Below are positions 1 through 5,710 of a stretch of 7,453 bases of DNA, one piece after another. The translations under genes and the position numbers were made by a program. Every line of letters starts with the position of its first letter. The first letter of the stretch is position 1. The stretch spans positions 1 through 7,453 of the forward strand of contig CAIXEV010000557.1 in the NCBI GenBank assembly GCA_903918555.1. The letters run 5' to 3'. The stretch is from an uncultured bacterium. Lineage in GTDB: Bacteria > Planctomycetota > Phycisphaerae > Phycisphaerales > SM1A02. The notes under the pieces were generated by a model. The model searched no databases. It had not been told where the DNA came from and saw nothing but the letters and a program-made list of their open reading frames with translations.

Positions 1-1073
1 ACGGCGACCTCGATGCGGCCGTGGTGTCGATCCACGGACACGGCCTCGAGATGCGGGCGCCGCTCGTCCTTGGACGCTCGTTCCCGCTCGGAACCGTCGC
101 CGACGACCTGCGCCGCATCGCCGCGCAGGGGGCGATGAACGCGCGCGAGTTCGCAAGCATCGCGCACGCGTTCGGCGAGTGCCATGCGCATGCGGTCGAA
201 TCGCTCTGCGACGAGGCCGGCGTCAAACCCGATCTCGCCGTGCTCCACGGGCAGACGGTCTTCCACGCGCCACCGCTGTCGTGGCAGCTGATCGATCCGT
301 GGCCCGTCGCCGCACGGCTTGGATGCGCGGTCCGCTACGACCTGCGCGGTGCGAACATCGCCTCCGGAGGCCAGGGTGCGCCGATCACGCCGCTCGCCGA
401 CTTCATCCTCTTCGCCGACGAGGCGATGCCGAAGACGATCCTCAACCTCGGCGGATTCGCCAACGCGACGCTGCTTCCGCCGCGCGCGAGCGGCACCGAC
501 GGCATCCGCGGATTCGATGCCTGCGCGTGCAACCACCTGCTCGACCGCGTCGCGCGGACGCGGCTTGGCCGACCGTTCGACGAGGATGGCCGCCGCGCCG
601 CGCATGGCACGCCAGACCCGGCGCTCGCCGCCGCGATCGCCGAGTCGATCGCCCCTTCCGTGCGTTCGGCCGCGAACACGCGCTCGCTCGGCACCGGCGA
701 CGAAGCCGCGAGCGCCGTGGATCTCACCGCCGATCTGAGCCCGCAGGACGCCTGCGCCACGGTCACGGAGGGCCTCGCGCTCGCGCTCGCGGCGCGGCTC
801 CTCGCCGCCGGTCACGAGGCGGGATCGACGATCGTCGTCGCGGGCGGCTCGGCGCGTCATCGCCTGCTGCGGGAACGGCTTGCCCAGCATGCGTCCTCGC
901 CCGTCGAAACCAGCGAGGAACACACGGGAATTCCCGTCGCGATGCGCGAAGCCGCCTGCATGGCCGTGCTCGGCGCCCTTGCCGACGACGGCCTCCGGTT
1001 CACCCTGCCGCAGGTCACGGGCGCCACCTCGCGCACGCTCGACTCGGCTCGGATCTCAGCGACAAATCGCTGA
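1..1073 (+). CDS. anmK: Anhydro-N-acetylmuramic acid kinase, 5'-truncated by the window edge
   Basis: AnmK phosphorylates and opens 1,6-anhydro-N-acetylmuramic acid to MurNAc-6-phosphate during peptidoglycan recycling in the cytoplasm. The reading frame is open from position 3; the first visible residues (GDLDAAVVSI) match the end of the family's N-terminal GTS-DG-DAAL phosphate-binding stretch, so the true start lies perhaps 10-20 codons upstream and GTG 21 is internal. Family motifs seen: HGQT (246-257), GGQGAP (366-383), LNLGGFAN near 440-463, GFD (510-518) whose Asp matches the catalytic base reported for the Pseudomonas enzyme, a VAGGS motif near 837-851 and a C-terminal VTGATS. The usual TGPGN after GFD is ACACN here. 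Visible length (356 codons) is close to the roughly 370 of the family, so little is missing. It ends 84 bp before the regulator gene and is probably a separate transcription unit. The family call is firm; activity is inferred. Confidence 0.92.
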   Translation, partial: GDLDAAVVSIHGHGLEMRAPLVLGRSFPLGTVADDLRRIAAQGAMNAREFASIAHAFGECHAHAVESLCDEAGVKPDLAVLHGQTVFHAPPLSWQLIDPWPVAARLGCAVRYDLRGANIASGGQGAPITPLADFILFADEAMPKTILNLGGFANATLLPPRASGTDGIRGFDACACNHLLDRVARTRLGRPFDEDGRRAAHGTPDPALAAAIAESIAPSVRSAANTRSLGTGDEAASAVDLTADLSPQDACATVTEGLALALAARLLAAGHEAGSTIVVAGGSARHRLLRERLAQHASSPVETSEEHTGIPVAMREAACMAVLGALADDGLRFTLPQVTGATSRTLDSARISATNR

Positions 1074-1074
1074 G
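1055..1074 (+). terminator. Hairpin overlapping the anmK stop codon, possible weak terminator
   Basis: CTCAGCGA and TCGCTGAG form a perfect 8-bp stem around a CAAA loop, with the TGA stop (1071-1073) inside the 3' arm. No T-run follows (next bases AAACGG), so it is not a canonical intrinsic terminator. It could mark the 3' end of the anmK transcript or stabilise it. Its place between two unrelated functions supports a boundary role. Confidence 0.35.
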
Positions 1075-1095
1075 AAACGGCCGAAAGCACCCCTC

Positions 1096-1124
1096 TCTGA
1101 ATCGACTCTTCACCGTTTCTTGAC
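1096..1124 (+). promoter_or_regulatory. Candidate PHO box (11-bp direct repeats) upstream of the response regulator gene
   Basis: TCTTCAC (1107-1113) and TCTTGAC (1118-1124) are 7-bp repeats with a 4-bp spacer, giving the 11-bp period of known PhoB/PhoP binding sites. A weaker copy, TCTGAAT, sits one period upstream (1096-1102). The same heptamer with the same period lies upstream of pstS. This would place the regulator under autoregulation, as is usual for phoB. The downstream repeat overlaps a TTGACA hexamer, so part of the signal may be an ordinary -35 element. Confidence 0.5.
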
Positions 1125-1157
1125 AGCGGTCGCGCCGCGCCCCCTACCCTACGCGTC
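1120..1157 (+). promoter_or_regulatory. Putative promoter of the two-component genes, leaderless start
   Basis: TTGACA (1120-1125) matches the -35 consensus. TACCCT (1145-1150) keeps the TA...T frame of a -10 element, though the 19-bp spacing is longer than ideal. Seven bases separate TACCCT from the ATG at 1158, so transcription would begin at or next to the start codon and there is no room for a Shine-Dalgarno site. The next gene shows the same hexamer-N7-start arrangement. Confidence 0.42.
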
Positions 1158-1895
1158 ATGTCGACCGTTAAGGCTACCGCCAAGGCTCAAATCCTGATCG
1201 TTGAGGACGAGCCCGAGATCGCCGAGTTGATCGAGTTCCACGCCGAGCGTGCCGGGATGCGCGCGCGCACGATCCACAGCGGGCGCCTCGCGCTCGAGGT
1301 GATGCGCCGCGAGAAGCCGGATCTCATCGTGCTCGACCTCATGCTGCCCGATGTCGATGGCCTCGAGATCTGCCGCCGCCTCAAGCAATCGGAGGACACC
1401 CGGTCGATCCCGATCGTGATGGTGACCGCGAAGGGCGAGGAAGCGGACATCGTCGCCGGCATCGAGCTCGGCGCCGAGGACTATGTGACGAAGCCCTTCA
1501 GCCCGCGCGTGCTCATGGCGCGCCTGCGCAATGTGCTCCGCCGACACGGGCCCGTCGAGGATGTGCCGGAGCGCGCGGATCGCCTCGTGCTGCTCGGCGG
1601 CAAGCTCGTCGTCGACCTCGACCGGCATGAAGTCCTGGTGGACGGCCGCAAGGCCGAGCTCACGCTCACCGAGTTCGGCATCCTCCACTACCTCGCGAGC
1701 CGACCCGGCTTCGTCCGGACCCGCGACCAGATCATCGCGGCGGTGCACGGAAAGAGCACCGTGCTCTCGAGCCGCACCGTCGATGTGCATGTGACGGCGC
1801 TGCGCCGCAAGCTCGAATCGCTCGCGGACTGCATCGAGACCGTGCGCGGAGTCGGCTACCGCTTCGCCGACACCGCCGACGACGGTCAGGAGTGA
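1158..1895 (+). CDS. phoB: PhoB/OmpR-family response regulator, likely the phosphate regulon activator
   Basis: This 245-residue cytoplasmic protein has a receiver domain (about 11-128) and a winged-helix DNA-binding domain (about 141-237). Receiver residues are intact: acidic pair Glu16/Asp17, phosphoacceptor Asp60 in the LDLMLP motif, Thr90, and Lys112 in TKPF. The winged helix shows the OmpR/PhoB ending (TVDVHV..LRRKL, then ETVRGVGYRF), with the recognition helix at about 204-219. ATG 1158 is chosen because the receiver begins within 11 residues and a -10-like hexamer sits exactly 7 nt upstream; no Shine-Dalgarno is visible. A PhoR-like kinase follows after 46 bp, then the pst genes, and candidate PHO boxes flank the pair. 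This context supports a PhoB role over another OmpR paralogue. Phosphorylated protein would bind the 11-bp repeats upstream of its own gene and of pstS. Confidence 0.92.
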   Translation: MSTVKATAKAQILIVEDEPEIAELIEFHAERAGMRARTIHSGRLALEVMRREKPDLIVLDLMLPDVDGLEICRRLKQSEDTRSIPIVMVTAKGEEADIVAGIELGAEDYVTKPFSPRVLMARLRNVLRRHGPVEDVPERADRLVLLGGKLVVDLDRHEVLVDGRKAELTLTEFGILHYLASRPGFVRTRDQIIAAVHGKSTVLSSRTVDVHVTALRRKLESLADCIETVRGVGYRFADTADDGQE

Positions 1896-1918
1896 GGTCC
1901 TGCAGGAGTGAGCTCCTG
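1887..1918 (+). repeat. Tandem 16-bp repeat, each copy a hairpin, spanning the regulator stop codon
   Basis: CAGGAGTGAGGTCCTG (1887-1902) is followed directly by CAGGAGTGAGCTCCTG (1903-1918), 15 of 16 bases identical. Each copy can fold on itself. The second gives a 7-bp perfect stem, GCAGGAG/CTCCTGC (1902-1919), with a TGAG loop; the first gives a 5-bp CAGGA/TCCTG stem. The regulator's TGA (1893-1895) lies in the first copy. It looks like a local duplication that could act as an mRNA-stability or weak attenuation element between the two genes. Confidence 0.6.
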
Positions 1919-1928
1919 CGATTCGGTC

Positions 1929-1941
1929 TACCATTGCGGCC
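1929..1941 (+). promoter_or_regulatory. Putative -10 element for a leaderless kinase transcript
   Basis: TACCAT (1929-1934) is followed by 7 bases and then GTG 1942, the same geometry as at the regulator start (TACCCT, N7, ATG). No convincing -35 is visible. An internal promoter giving a leaderless phoR transcript is possible alongside read-through from the regulator gene. Confidence 0.33.
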
Positions 1942-3324
1942 GTGTTTGATCAGGAACAACCCTCCGAGCCCACCGTGGCCGTTGAAACGGTGCCAACGGC
2001 GCCGCCCGGCGATGTCGTGCGCGGCACGCCGTCGCCGGCCGCGCCGAGCGACTGGACTGGCTGGGCGGTTGCCGGAGGCGTGCTCGCCGCATGGGTCACC
2101 GCCAGCGTGATTCGCGGCCGGAGCGCGCGACGGCTGTCGCGGTCGCTCGCGGAGCACGCGGGCGAGCCGCGCGAGGATGATCGGTATCCGCTTCTCGAGA
2201 CGCTTGCCGGCGATGTGCTTCGGCGGCTCCGCCATGAACGCGAGCGCCGCGTGCGCGTCGAGGAGCGCCTCCATGAGATCGAGCGCGTGCTGCGAGCGAC
2301 GCCGATCGCGGTGCTCGCGCTCGACCACATGCAGCGCATCGTCGGCTCGAACCCCGCTGCAGAGCGGCTCCTCAACTTCGACGAGCAGACGGCCCGCGGA
2401 CGGCTCCTCCAGGAAGTCGTGCGCCAGCCCGCGCTCAACCGCGCCATCCAGCGCGCGCACGCAGCCGAAGGCCAGATGCAGGACGAACTGCACCTCGAGT
2501 TCGATCCGCCGCTCGAGATGCAGGTCTCCTGCGAGCCGCTCCAGATCGACTCGCAACCGCCCGGCCTCGTCATCAGCCTCGTCGATGTGACGCGCATGCG
2601 GCGCCTCGAGTCGATGCGCAGCGAGTTCGCGGCGAATGTCTCGCACGAGCTTCGCACGCCGATCACCAACATCAAGGGCTATGTCGAGACGCTCCTGCAG
2701 GTCGACCTCGAGGATGCGGCGCGGCGGCGCAAGTTCCTCGAGATCATCCACCGCAACACCGTGCGCCTCTCGGGCATCGTCGAGGACATCCTGACGCTCG
2801 CGTTCCTCGAGGAGCCCGGATCGCGGCAGACGCTCGAGTTCTCGCCCGCATCGGTGCGCGAGATGGTGAACGAGGTGGTCGATGCGCTCGGATCCGCGGC
2901 CGCGATGAAGTCGATCACGATCACGGTGAAGGTGCCCGAGGCGCTGACGATCGACGCCAACCGCTCGTTGCTCGAGCAGGCGCTCGCGAACCTCGTCTCG
3001 AACGCGATCCGCTATTCGGGCGAGGGAACCGCCGTGCGGATCGAATGCACCGAGGAAGGCGAGCAGGTCCGCATCTCGGTCCACGATCAGGGGCCGGGGA
3101 TCGCGTCGCGTCACCTCCCACGACTCTTCGAGCGCTTCTACCGGGTCGATCAGGCTCGTGCGCGTGCACAAGGCGGGACTGGACTCGGACTCTCGATCGT
3201 GAAGCACATCACCACGATCCACGGCGGCGGCGTCGATGTCGCAAGTCAAGTCGGGAGCGGGAGTTCCTTCTCGTTGCTGCTGCCTCGGGCAGTCCGAGAC
3301 GACGCGACGACCGATCTCGGGTAG
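1942..3324 (+). CDS. phoR: PhoR-like membrane sensor histidine kinase with PAS domain
   Basis: This 460-residue sensor kinase would phosphorylate, and probably dephosphorylate, the adjacent PhoB-like regulator. Order: a Pro/Ala-rich N-terminus; one clear membrane helix (about 38-57); a basic, charged linker with likely coiled coil (about 90-116); a PAS-like domain (about 113-222); the HisKA dimerisation helix with SHELRTP and phospho-acceptor His235; and the HATPase domain. The HATPase shows the N box (NLVSNAIRYS, Asn350/Asn354), G1 box (DQGPGI, 382-387), F box (FERFYRV, 396-402) and G2 box (GGTGLGLSIVK, 411-421). It lacks a large periplasmic domain, fitting PhoR proteins that read Pst/PhoU state rather than an external ligand; E. 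coli PhoR, however, has two membrane helices. GTG 1942 is chosen because an in-frame stop (1909) lies just upstream and a -10-like hexamer is 7 nt away. The kinase class is certain; the phosphate role is inferred from context. Confidence 0.9.
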   Translation: MFDQEQPSEPTVAVETVPTAPPGDVVRGTPSPAAPSDWTGWAVAGGVLAAWVTASVIRGRSARRLSRSLAEHAGEPREDDRYPLLETLAGDVLRRLRHERERRVRVEERLHEIERVLRATPIAVLALDHMQRIVGSNPAAERLLNFDEQTARGRLLQEVVRQPALNRAIQRAHAAEGQMQDELHLEFDPPLEMQVSCEPLQIDSQPPGLVISLVDVTRMRRLESMRSEFAANVSHELRTPITNIKGYVETLLQVDLEDAARRRKFLEIIHRNTVRLSGIVEDILTLAFLEEPGSRQTLEFSPASVREMVNEVVDALGSAAAMKSITITVKVPEALTIDANRSLLEQALANLVSNAIRYSGEGTAVRIECTEEGEQVRISVHDQGPGIASRHLPRLFERFYRVDQARARAQGGTGLGLSIVKHITTIHGGGVDVASQVGSGSSFSLLLPRAVRDDATTDLG

Positions 3325-3340
3325 ACGCGATCTCCCCCAC

Positions 3341-3369
3341 TTCAAACGCTTTCTTGACCAAATCTTGAC
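3341..3369 (+). promoter_or_regulatory. Candidate PHO box upstream of pstS
   Basis: Two identical heptamers, TCTTGAC (3352-3358) and TCTTGAC (3363-3369), are separated by the A-rich spacer CAAA, giving the 4-bp spacer and 11-bp period of PHO boxes. A degenerate third copy, TTCAAAC (3341-3347), is one period upstream. The unit resembles cyanobacterial CTTAACC-type and Bacillus TTAACA-type sites more than E. coli CTGTCAT. It starts 17 bp after the kinase stop and 202 bp before the pstS start codon. A possible -10 (TGCCCC near 3391) is poor, so the transcription start is undefined. Confidence 0.58.
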
Positions 3370-3408
3370 GCGGGATCGAGAGCCTTCCCCTGCCCCGAAG
3401 CGCGTGTC

Positions 3409-3466
3409 GACGCCCTTCCATGCAGGGGACGCCCTTCGGTCGCTCCGAATCCCGCCGCTCGGCGGG
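3409..3466 (+). other. pstS leader: short direct repeat and GC hairpin
   Basis: GACGCCCTTC occurs at 3409-3418 and 3428-3437, 19 bp apart. Just downstream CCCGCC (3451-3456) pairs with GGCGGG (3461-3466) around a GCTC loop, a 6-bp all-GC stem with no T-run after it. If transcription starts near the PHO box, both lie in the pstS 5' untranslated region. No riboswitch family is recognised and no function is assigned. Confidence 0.35.
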
Positions 3467-3491
3467 GACCGCGCGGCGAACAGTCTGGATA

Positions 3492-3536
3492 TCAAGACCA
3501 GAGATCTCAAGACCAGAGATCTCAACACCAGAGACA
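3492..3536 (+). repeat. 15-bp tandem repeat, three copies, in the pstS leader
   Basis: TCAAGACCAGAGATC is present at 3492-3506, repeated exactly at 3507-3521 and degenerate at 3522-3536 (TCAACACCAGAGACA, 12 of 15 identical). The two junctions contain the 8-bp palindrome GAGATCTC (3501-3508, 3516-3523). The block is much less GC-rich than its surroundings and ends 34 bp before the pstS ATG. It may keep the leader single-stranded for ribosome access or bind a regulator; its role is unknown. Confidence 0.75.
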
Positions 3537-3570
3537 CGCGACGACAGCAACGCACTCTCGGAACACACCC

Positions 3571-4563
3571 ATGCTCAAGCAACTCAGCTCCATCGGACTC
3601 CTCGCCACCGCCGGCCTCCTCTTCGCGGCCGCTCCCCAGGACGCGAACCTCAAGAACCTCAAGGGCGTCGTCAAGATCGACGGCTCCTCGACGGTCTACC
3701 CGATCACCGAAGCAGTCGCCGAGGAGTTCAACGCCGTGGCCCCGAAGGTGCGCGTCACCGTCGGCGTGAGCGGCACGGGCGGCGGCTTCAAGCGCTTCGT
3801 CGCGGGTGAGATCGACATCGCCGACGCCTCGCGCCCGATCAAGAAGAGCGAGTTCGACATGGCGGCCAAGGCGAAGATCGACTTCATCGAGCTTCCCATC
3901 GCCTTCGACGGCCTCACCATCGTCGTCAACCCGAAGAACACCTGGTGCACCTCGCTGACCGTGGCGCAGGTCAAGAAGATCTTCGGCGCCTCGGGCAGCG
4001 CGAAGACCTGGAAGGATGTCGACGCCTCGTGGCCGGCGACTCCGATCAAGGTCTACTCGCCCGGCACCGACTCGGGCACCTTCGACTACTTCAAGGAAGT
4101 CGTCGTCGGCAAGGACGGCGCGATCCGCAGCGACATGAGCGTCTCCGAGGACGACAATGTCCTCGTGCGCGGCGTGACGGGCGACGAGGGCGCGATCGGC
4201 TTCTTCGGTTGCGCGTACTACTTCGAGAACAAGGACAAGGTCCGCGCCGTCGGCGTCGACGGCGGCAAGGGCGCCGTCATGCCGACCATCGAGTCGATCG
4301 AGAACGGCTCGTACGCGCCGTTCAGCCGCCCGCTCTTCATCTATGTGAGCAAGGCCAGCGCCGACAAGCCCGAGGTGAAGGCCTTCATCGAGTTCTACCT
4401 CAAGAATGTCGCGCGCCTCGCCGCTGAAGTCGGCTATGTCAAGCTGCCGGACGCGGTCTACTCGAAGGTCGGCGCGAACTGGACGGCCAACCGCATCGGC
4501 TCGCAGTTCATCGACCCGAAGGGCGACCACATCACCGGCTCGCTCGCCGAGTTCTACAAGTAA
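3571..4563 (+). CDS. pstS: Periplasmic phosphate-binding protein of the Pst ABC importer
   Basis: PstS captures inorganic phosphate outside the inner membrane and delivers it to PstC/PstA. The 330-residue product begins with a signal peptide (Lys3, hydrophobic core about 8-19, likely cleavage near Ala20/Ala21) and has no lipobox cysteine, so it should be secreted as a soluble protein. Ligand-binding motifs are clear: DGSSTVYP (37-44), GVSGTGGGFKRF (65-76), DIADASRPI (82-90), the SPGTDSGTFDYF loop (163-174) and DNVLVRGVTGDEGAIGFFG (from 195). The motif set matches the SphX-like/PstS_2 branch rather than E. coli PstS. Two cysteines, Cys126 and Cys214, could form a disulfide. ATG 3571 places the signal peptide correctly; only a weak CGGA (3559-3562) precedes it. 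A candidate PHO box lies 202 bp upstream and a strong hairpin follows the stop codon. Confidence 0.96.
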   Translation: MLKQLSSIGLLATAGLLFAAAPQDANLKNLKGVVKIDGSSTVYPITEAVAEEFNAVAPKVRVTVGVSGTGGGFKRFVAGEIDIADASRPIKKSEFDMAAKAKIDFIELPIAFDGLTIVVNPKNTWCTSLTVAQVKKIFGASGSAKTWKDVDASWPATPIKVYSPGTDSGTFDYFKEVVVGKDGAIRSDMSVSEDDNVLVRGVTGDEGAIGFFGCAYYFENKDKVRAVGVDGGKGAVMPTIESIENGSYAPFSRPLFIYVSKASADKPEVKAFIEFYLKNVARLAAEVGYVKLPDAVYSKVGANWTANRIGSQFIDPKGDHITGSLAEFYK

Positions 4564-4575
4564 TCCGACCCCCCG

Positions 4576-4617
4576 CATCGCGGCGGCGAAAGCCGCCGCG
4601 ATGTCTTTCCTGCGTTC
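4576..4617 (+). terminator. GAAA-loop hairpin between pstS and pstC, intrinsic terminator or partial terminator
   Basis: CATCGCGGCGGC (4576-4587) pairs perfectly with GCCGCCGCGATG (4592-4603), a 12-bp stem capped by a stable GNRA-type GAAA loop. A pyrimidine-rich tail, TCTTTCCTGCGTTCC, follows and is only moderately T-rich. It begins 12 bp after the pstS stop. Such a hairpin would let pstS be made in excess over the membrane and ATPase subunits, which suits the stoichiometry of binding-protein transporters. Confidence 0.75.
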
Positions 4618-4633
4618 CTGACAAAGTCCAAAC
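4616..4633 (+). promoter_or_regulatory. Weak candidate PHO box upstream of pstC
   Basis: TCCTGAC (4616-4622) and TCCAAAC (4627-4633) are spaced by AAAG, repeating the 7+4 arrangement and A-rich spacer seen upstream of pstS. The first differs from TCTTGAC by one base; the second resembles the degenerate TTCAAAC copy upstream of pstS. It would allow pstCAB to be induced independently downstream of the terminator. Confidence 0.35.
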
Positions 4634-4675
4634 GAAGGCCGAGCGCACCGCAAGCCGCAGGGCGGGAATCGCGGG

Positions 4676-4681
4676 TAGATT
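4676..4681 (+). promoter_or_regulatory. Possible -10 element for pstC
   Basis: TAGATT has the TA...T pattern and lies 33 bp before the GTG start of pstC. No good -35 is visible at 17 bp, and the distance from the candidate PHO box (42 bp) is long, so this is a weak call. Confidence 0.22.
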
Positions 4682-4714
4682 GCCCCGTCCCCGAGCCTCG
4701 GAACCTGCGACCCT

Positions 4715-5710
4715 GTGACGACCGCGCCGTCCAACCTCACGCCGATGACGGACCTGACCCGGCTCGGCCGACCGAAGTCGGTCGCCGTGCGGAAGTTCCG
4801 CGAGCGGCTGATCGTCGGATCGCTCGCCGTCGCCGCGACCTTCTCCATCTTCGTCACCACGACGATCCTCGTCGTGCTCGCGAGGGAGACGATCCTCTTC
4901 TTCCGATTCCCCGATGTCTCGCTCGGCGAGTTCTTCGGGAGCCTCGAGTGGAACCCGCTCCTCGGCGCCGAGAAGCACTTCGGCATCTGGCCGCTCGTGT
5001 CGGGCACCCTGCTCGTCACCGTGATCGCGGCGTCGCTCGCGCTGCCGCTCGGGCTCATCACCGCGATCTACCTGAGCGAGTACGCGGGCTCGCGCGTGCG
5101 CGCGGTGCTCAAGCCCGCGCTCGAGATCCTCGCCGGCATCCCGACGGTCGTCTACGGCTTCTTCGCGCTGATGTTCATCACGCCGGTGCTCCAGAAGCTC
5201 AACCCGACCCTCGAGGGCATCGGAACGCCCGAATCGCCCATCAGCTTCGGCGGCTACAACGCCCTCTCCGCCGGCATCGCCATGGGCATCATGATCCTGC
5301 CGATCGTGTGCTCGCTGTCGGAGGACGCGCTGCGCGCCGTGCCGCGAAGCCTGCGTGACGGAGCGTTCGCGCTCGGCGGCACGCGCTTCGATGTCTCGGT
5401 GAAGGTCGTCGTGCCGGCCGCGCTGTCGGGCATCGTCGCCGCGTTCCTCCTCGCGATCTCGCGCGCGATCGGCGAGACGATGATCGTCGCGCTCGCCGCG
5501 GGCGGCATGGCGCGGCTCACCGCGAACCCCGCCGCCGAAGTGCAGACGATGACCGGCTACATGGCGCAGATCTTCGGTGGCGACGCGCCCGCGGGCAGCG
5601 TCGAGTACCAGTCGAGCTACGCCGTCGGCGCGACGCTCTTCTGCATCACCTTCCTCCTCACCATGGTCGGCCAGTACATCCTGCGCCGGTTCCGCGAGGA
5701 GTACGACTGA
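4715..5710 (+). CDS. pstC: Phosphate ABC transporter permease PstC
   Basis: PstC is one of the two integral membrane subunits forming the phosphate channel. The 331-residue product has a short polar N-terminus and six predicted membrane helices at about 33-57, 93-118, 134-158, 183-201, 239-259 and 303-322. The EAA-type coupling loop that contacts PstB is clear at about 202-234 (SEDALRAVP..LRDGAFALGGT), followed by the SRAIGETM motif (249-256) typical of Pst permeases. The loop between helices 1 and 2 is long (about 58-92), as is usual for PstC. The start is GTG 4715; ATG 4745 is an in-frame alternative 10 codons later. No Shine-Dalgarno is evident. It sits 151 bp after pstS, beyond the hairpin, and its TGA overlaps the pstA ATG by one base, implying translational coupling. 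Confidence 0.95.
   Translation: MTTAPSNLTPMTDLTRLGRPKSVAVRKFRERLIVGSLAVAATFSIFVTTTILVVLARETILFFRFPDVSLGEFFGSLEWNPLLGAEKHFGIWPLVSGTLLVTVIAASLALPLGLITAIYLSEYAGSRVRAVLKPALEILAGIPTVVYGFFALMFITPVLQKLNPTLEGIGTPESPISFGGYNALSAGIAMGIMILPIVCSLSEDALRAVPRSLRDGAFALGGTRFDVSVKVVVPAALSGIVAAFLLAISRAIGETMIVALAAGGMARLTANPAAEVQTMTGYMAQIFGGDAPAGSVEYQSSYAVGATLFCITFLLTMVGQYILRRFREEYD

Noticed and set aside
179..1123. A 314-codon plus-strand frame overlapping anmK.
   Set aside because: Arg/Ala-rich shadow; the overlapping frame has unmistakable AnmK motifs and correct family length.
3492..3536. CRISPR-like array.
   Set aside because: The 15-bp units abut with no spacers and are too short and few; it is a simple tandem repeat.
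3420..3809. Possible leader peptide or small gene in the pstS upstream region.
   Set aside because: The frames are Arg/Ser-rich, run through the 15-bp repeat and into pstS out of frame, and have no ribosome-binding site or recognisable domain.
1732..5061. A 1,109-codon open frame on the minus strand across the regulator, kinase, pstS and the start of pstC.
   Set aside because: It is antisense to four genes with clear domains, is low-complexity (rich in Arg, Asp, Leu, Ala) and crosses intergenic hairpins and repeats. Long antisense frames are expected at this GC content and codon bias.
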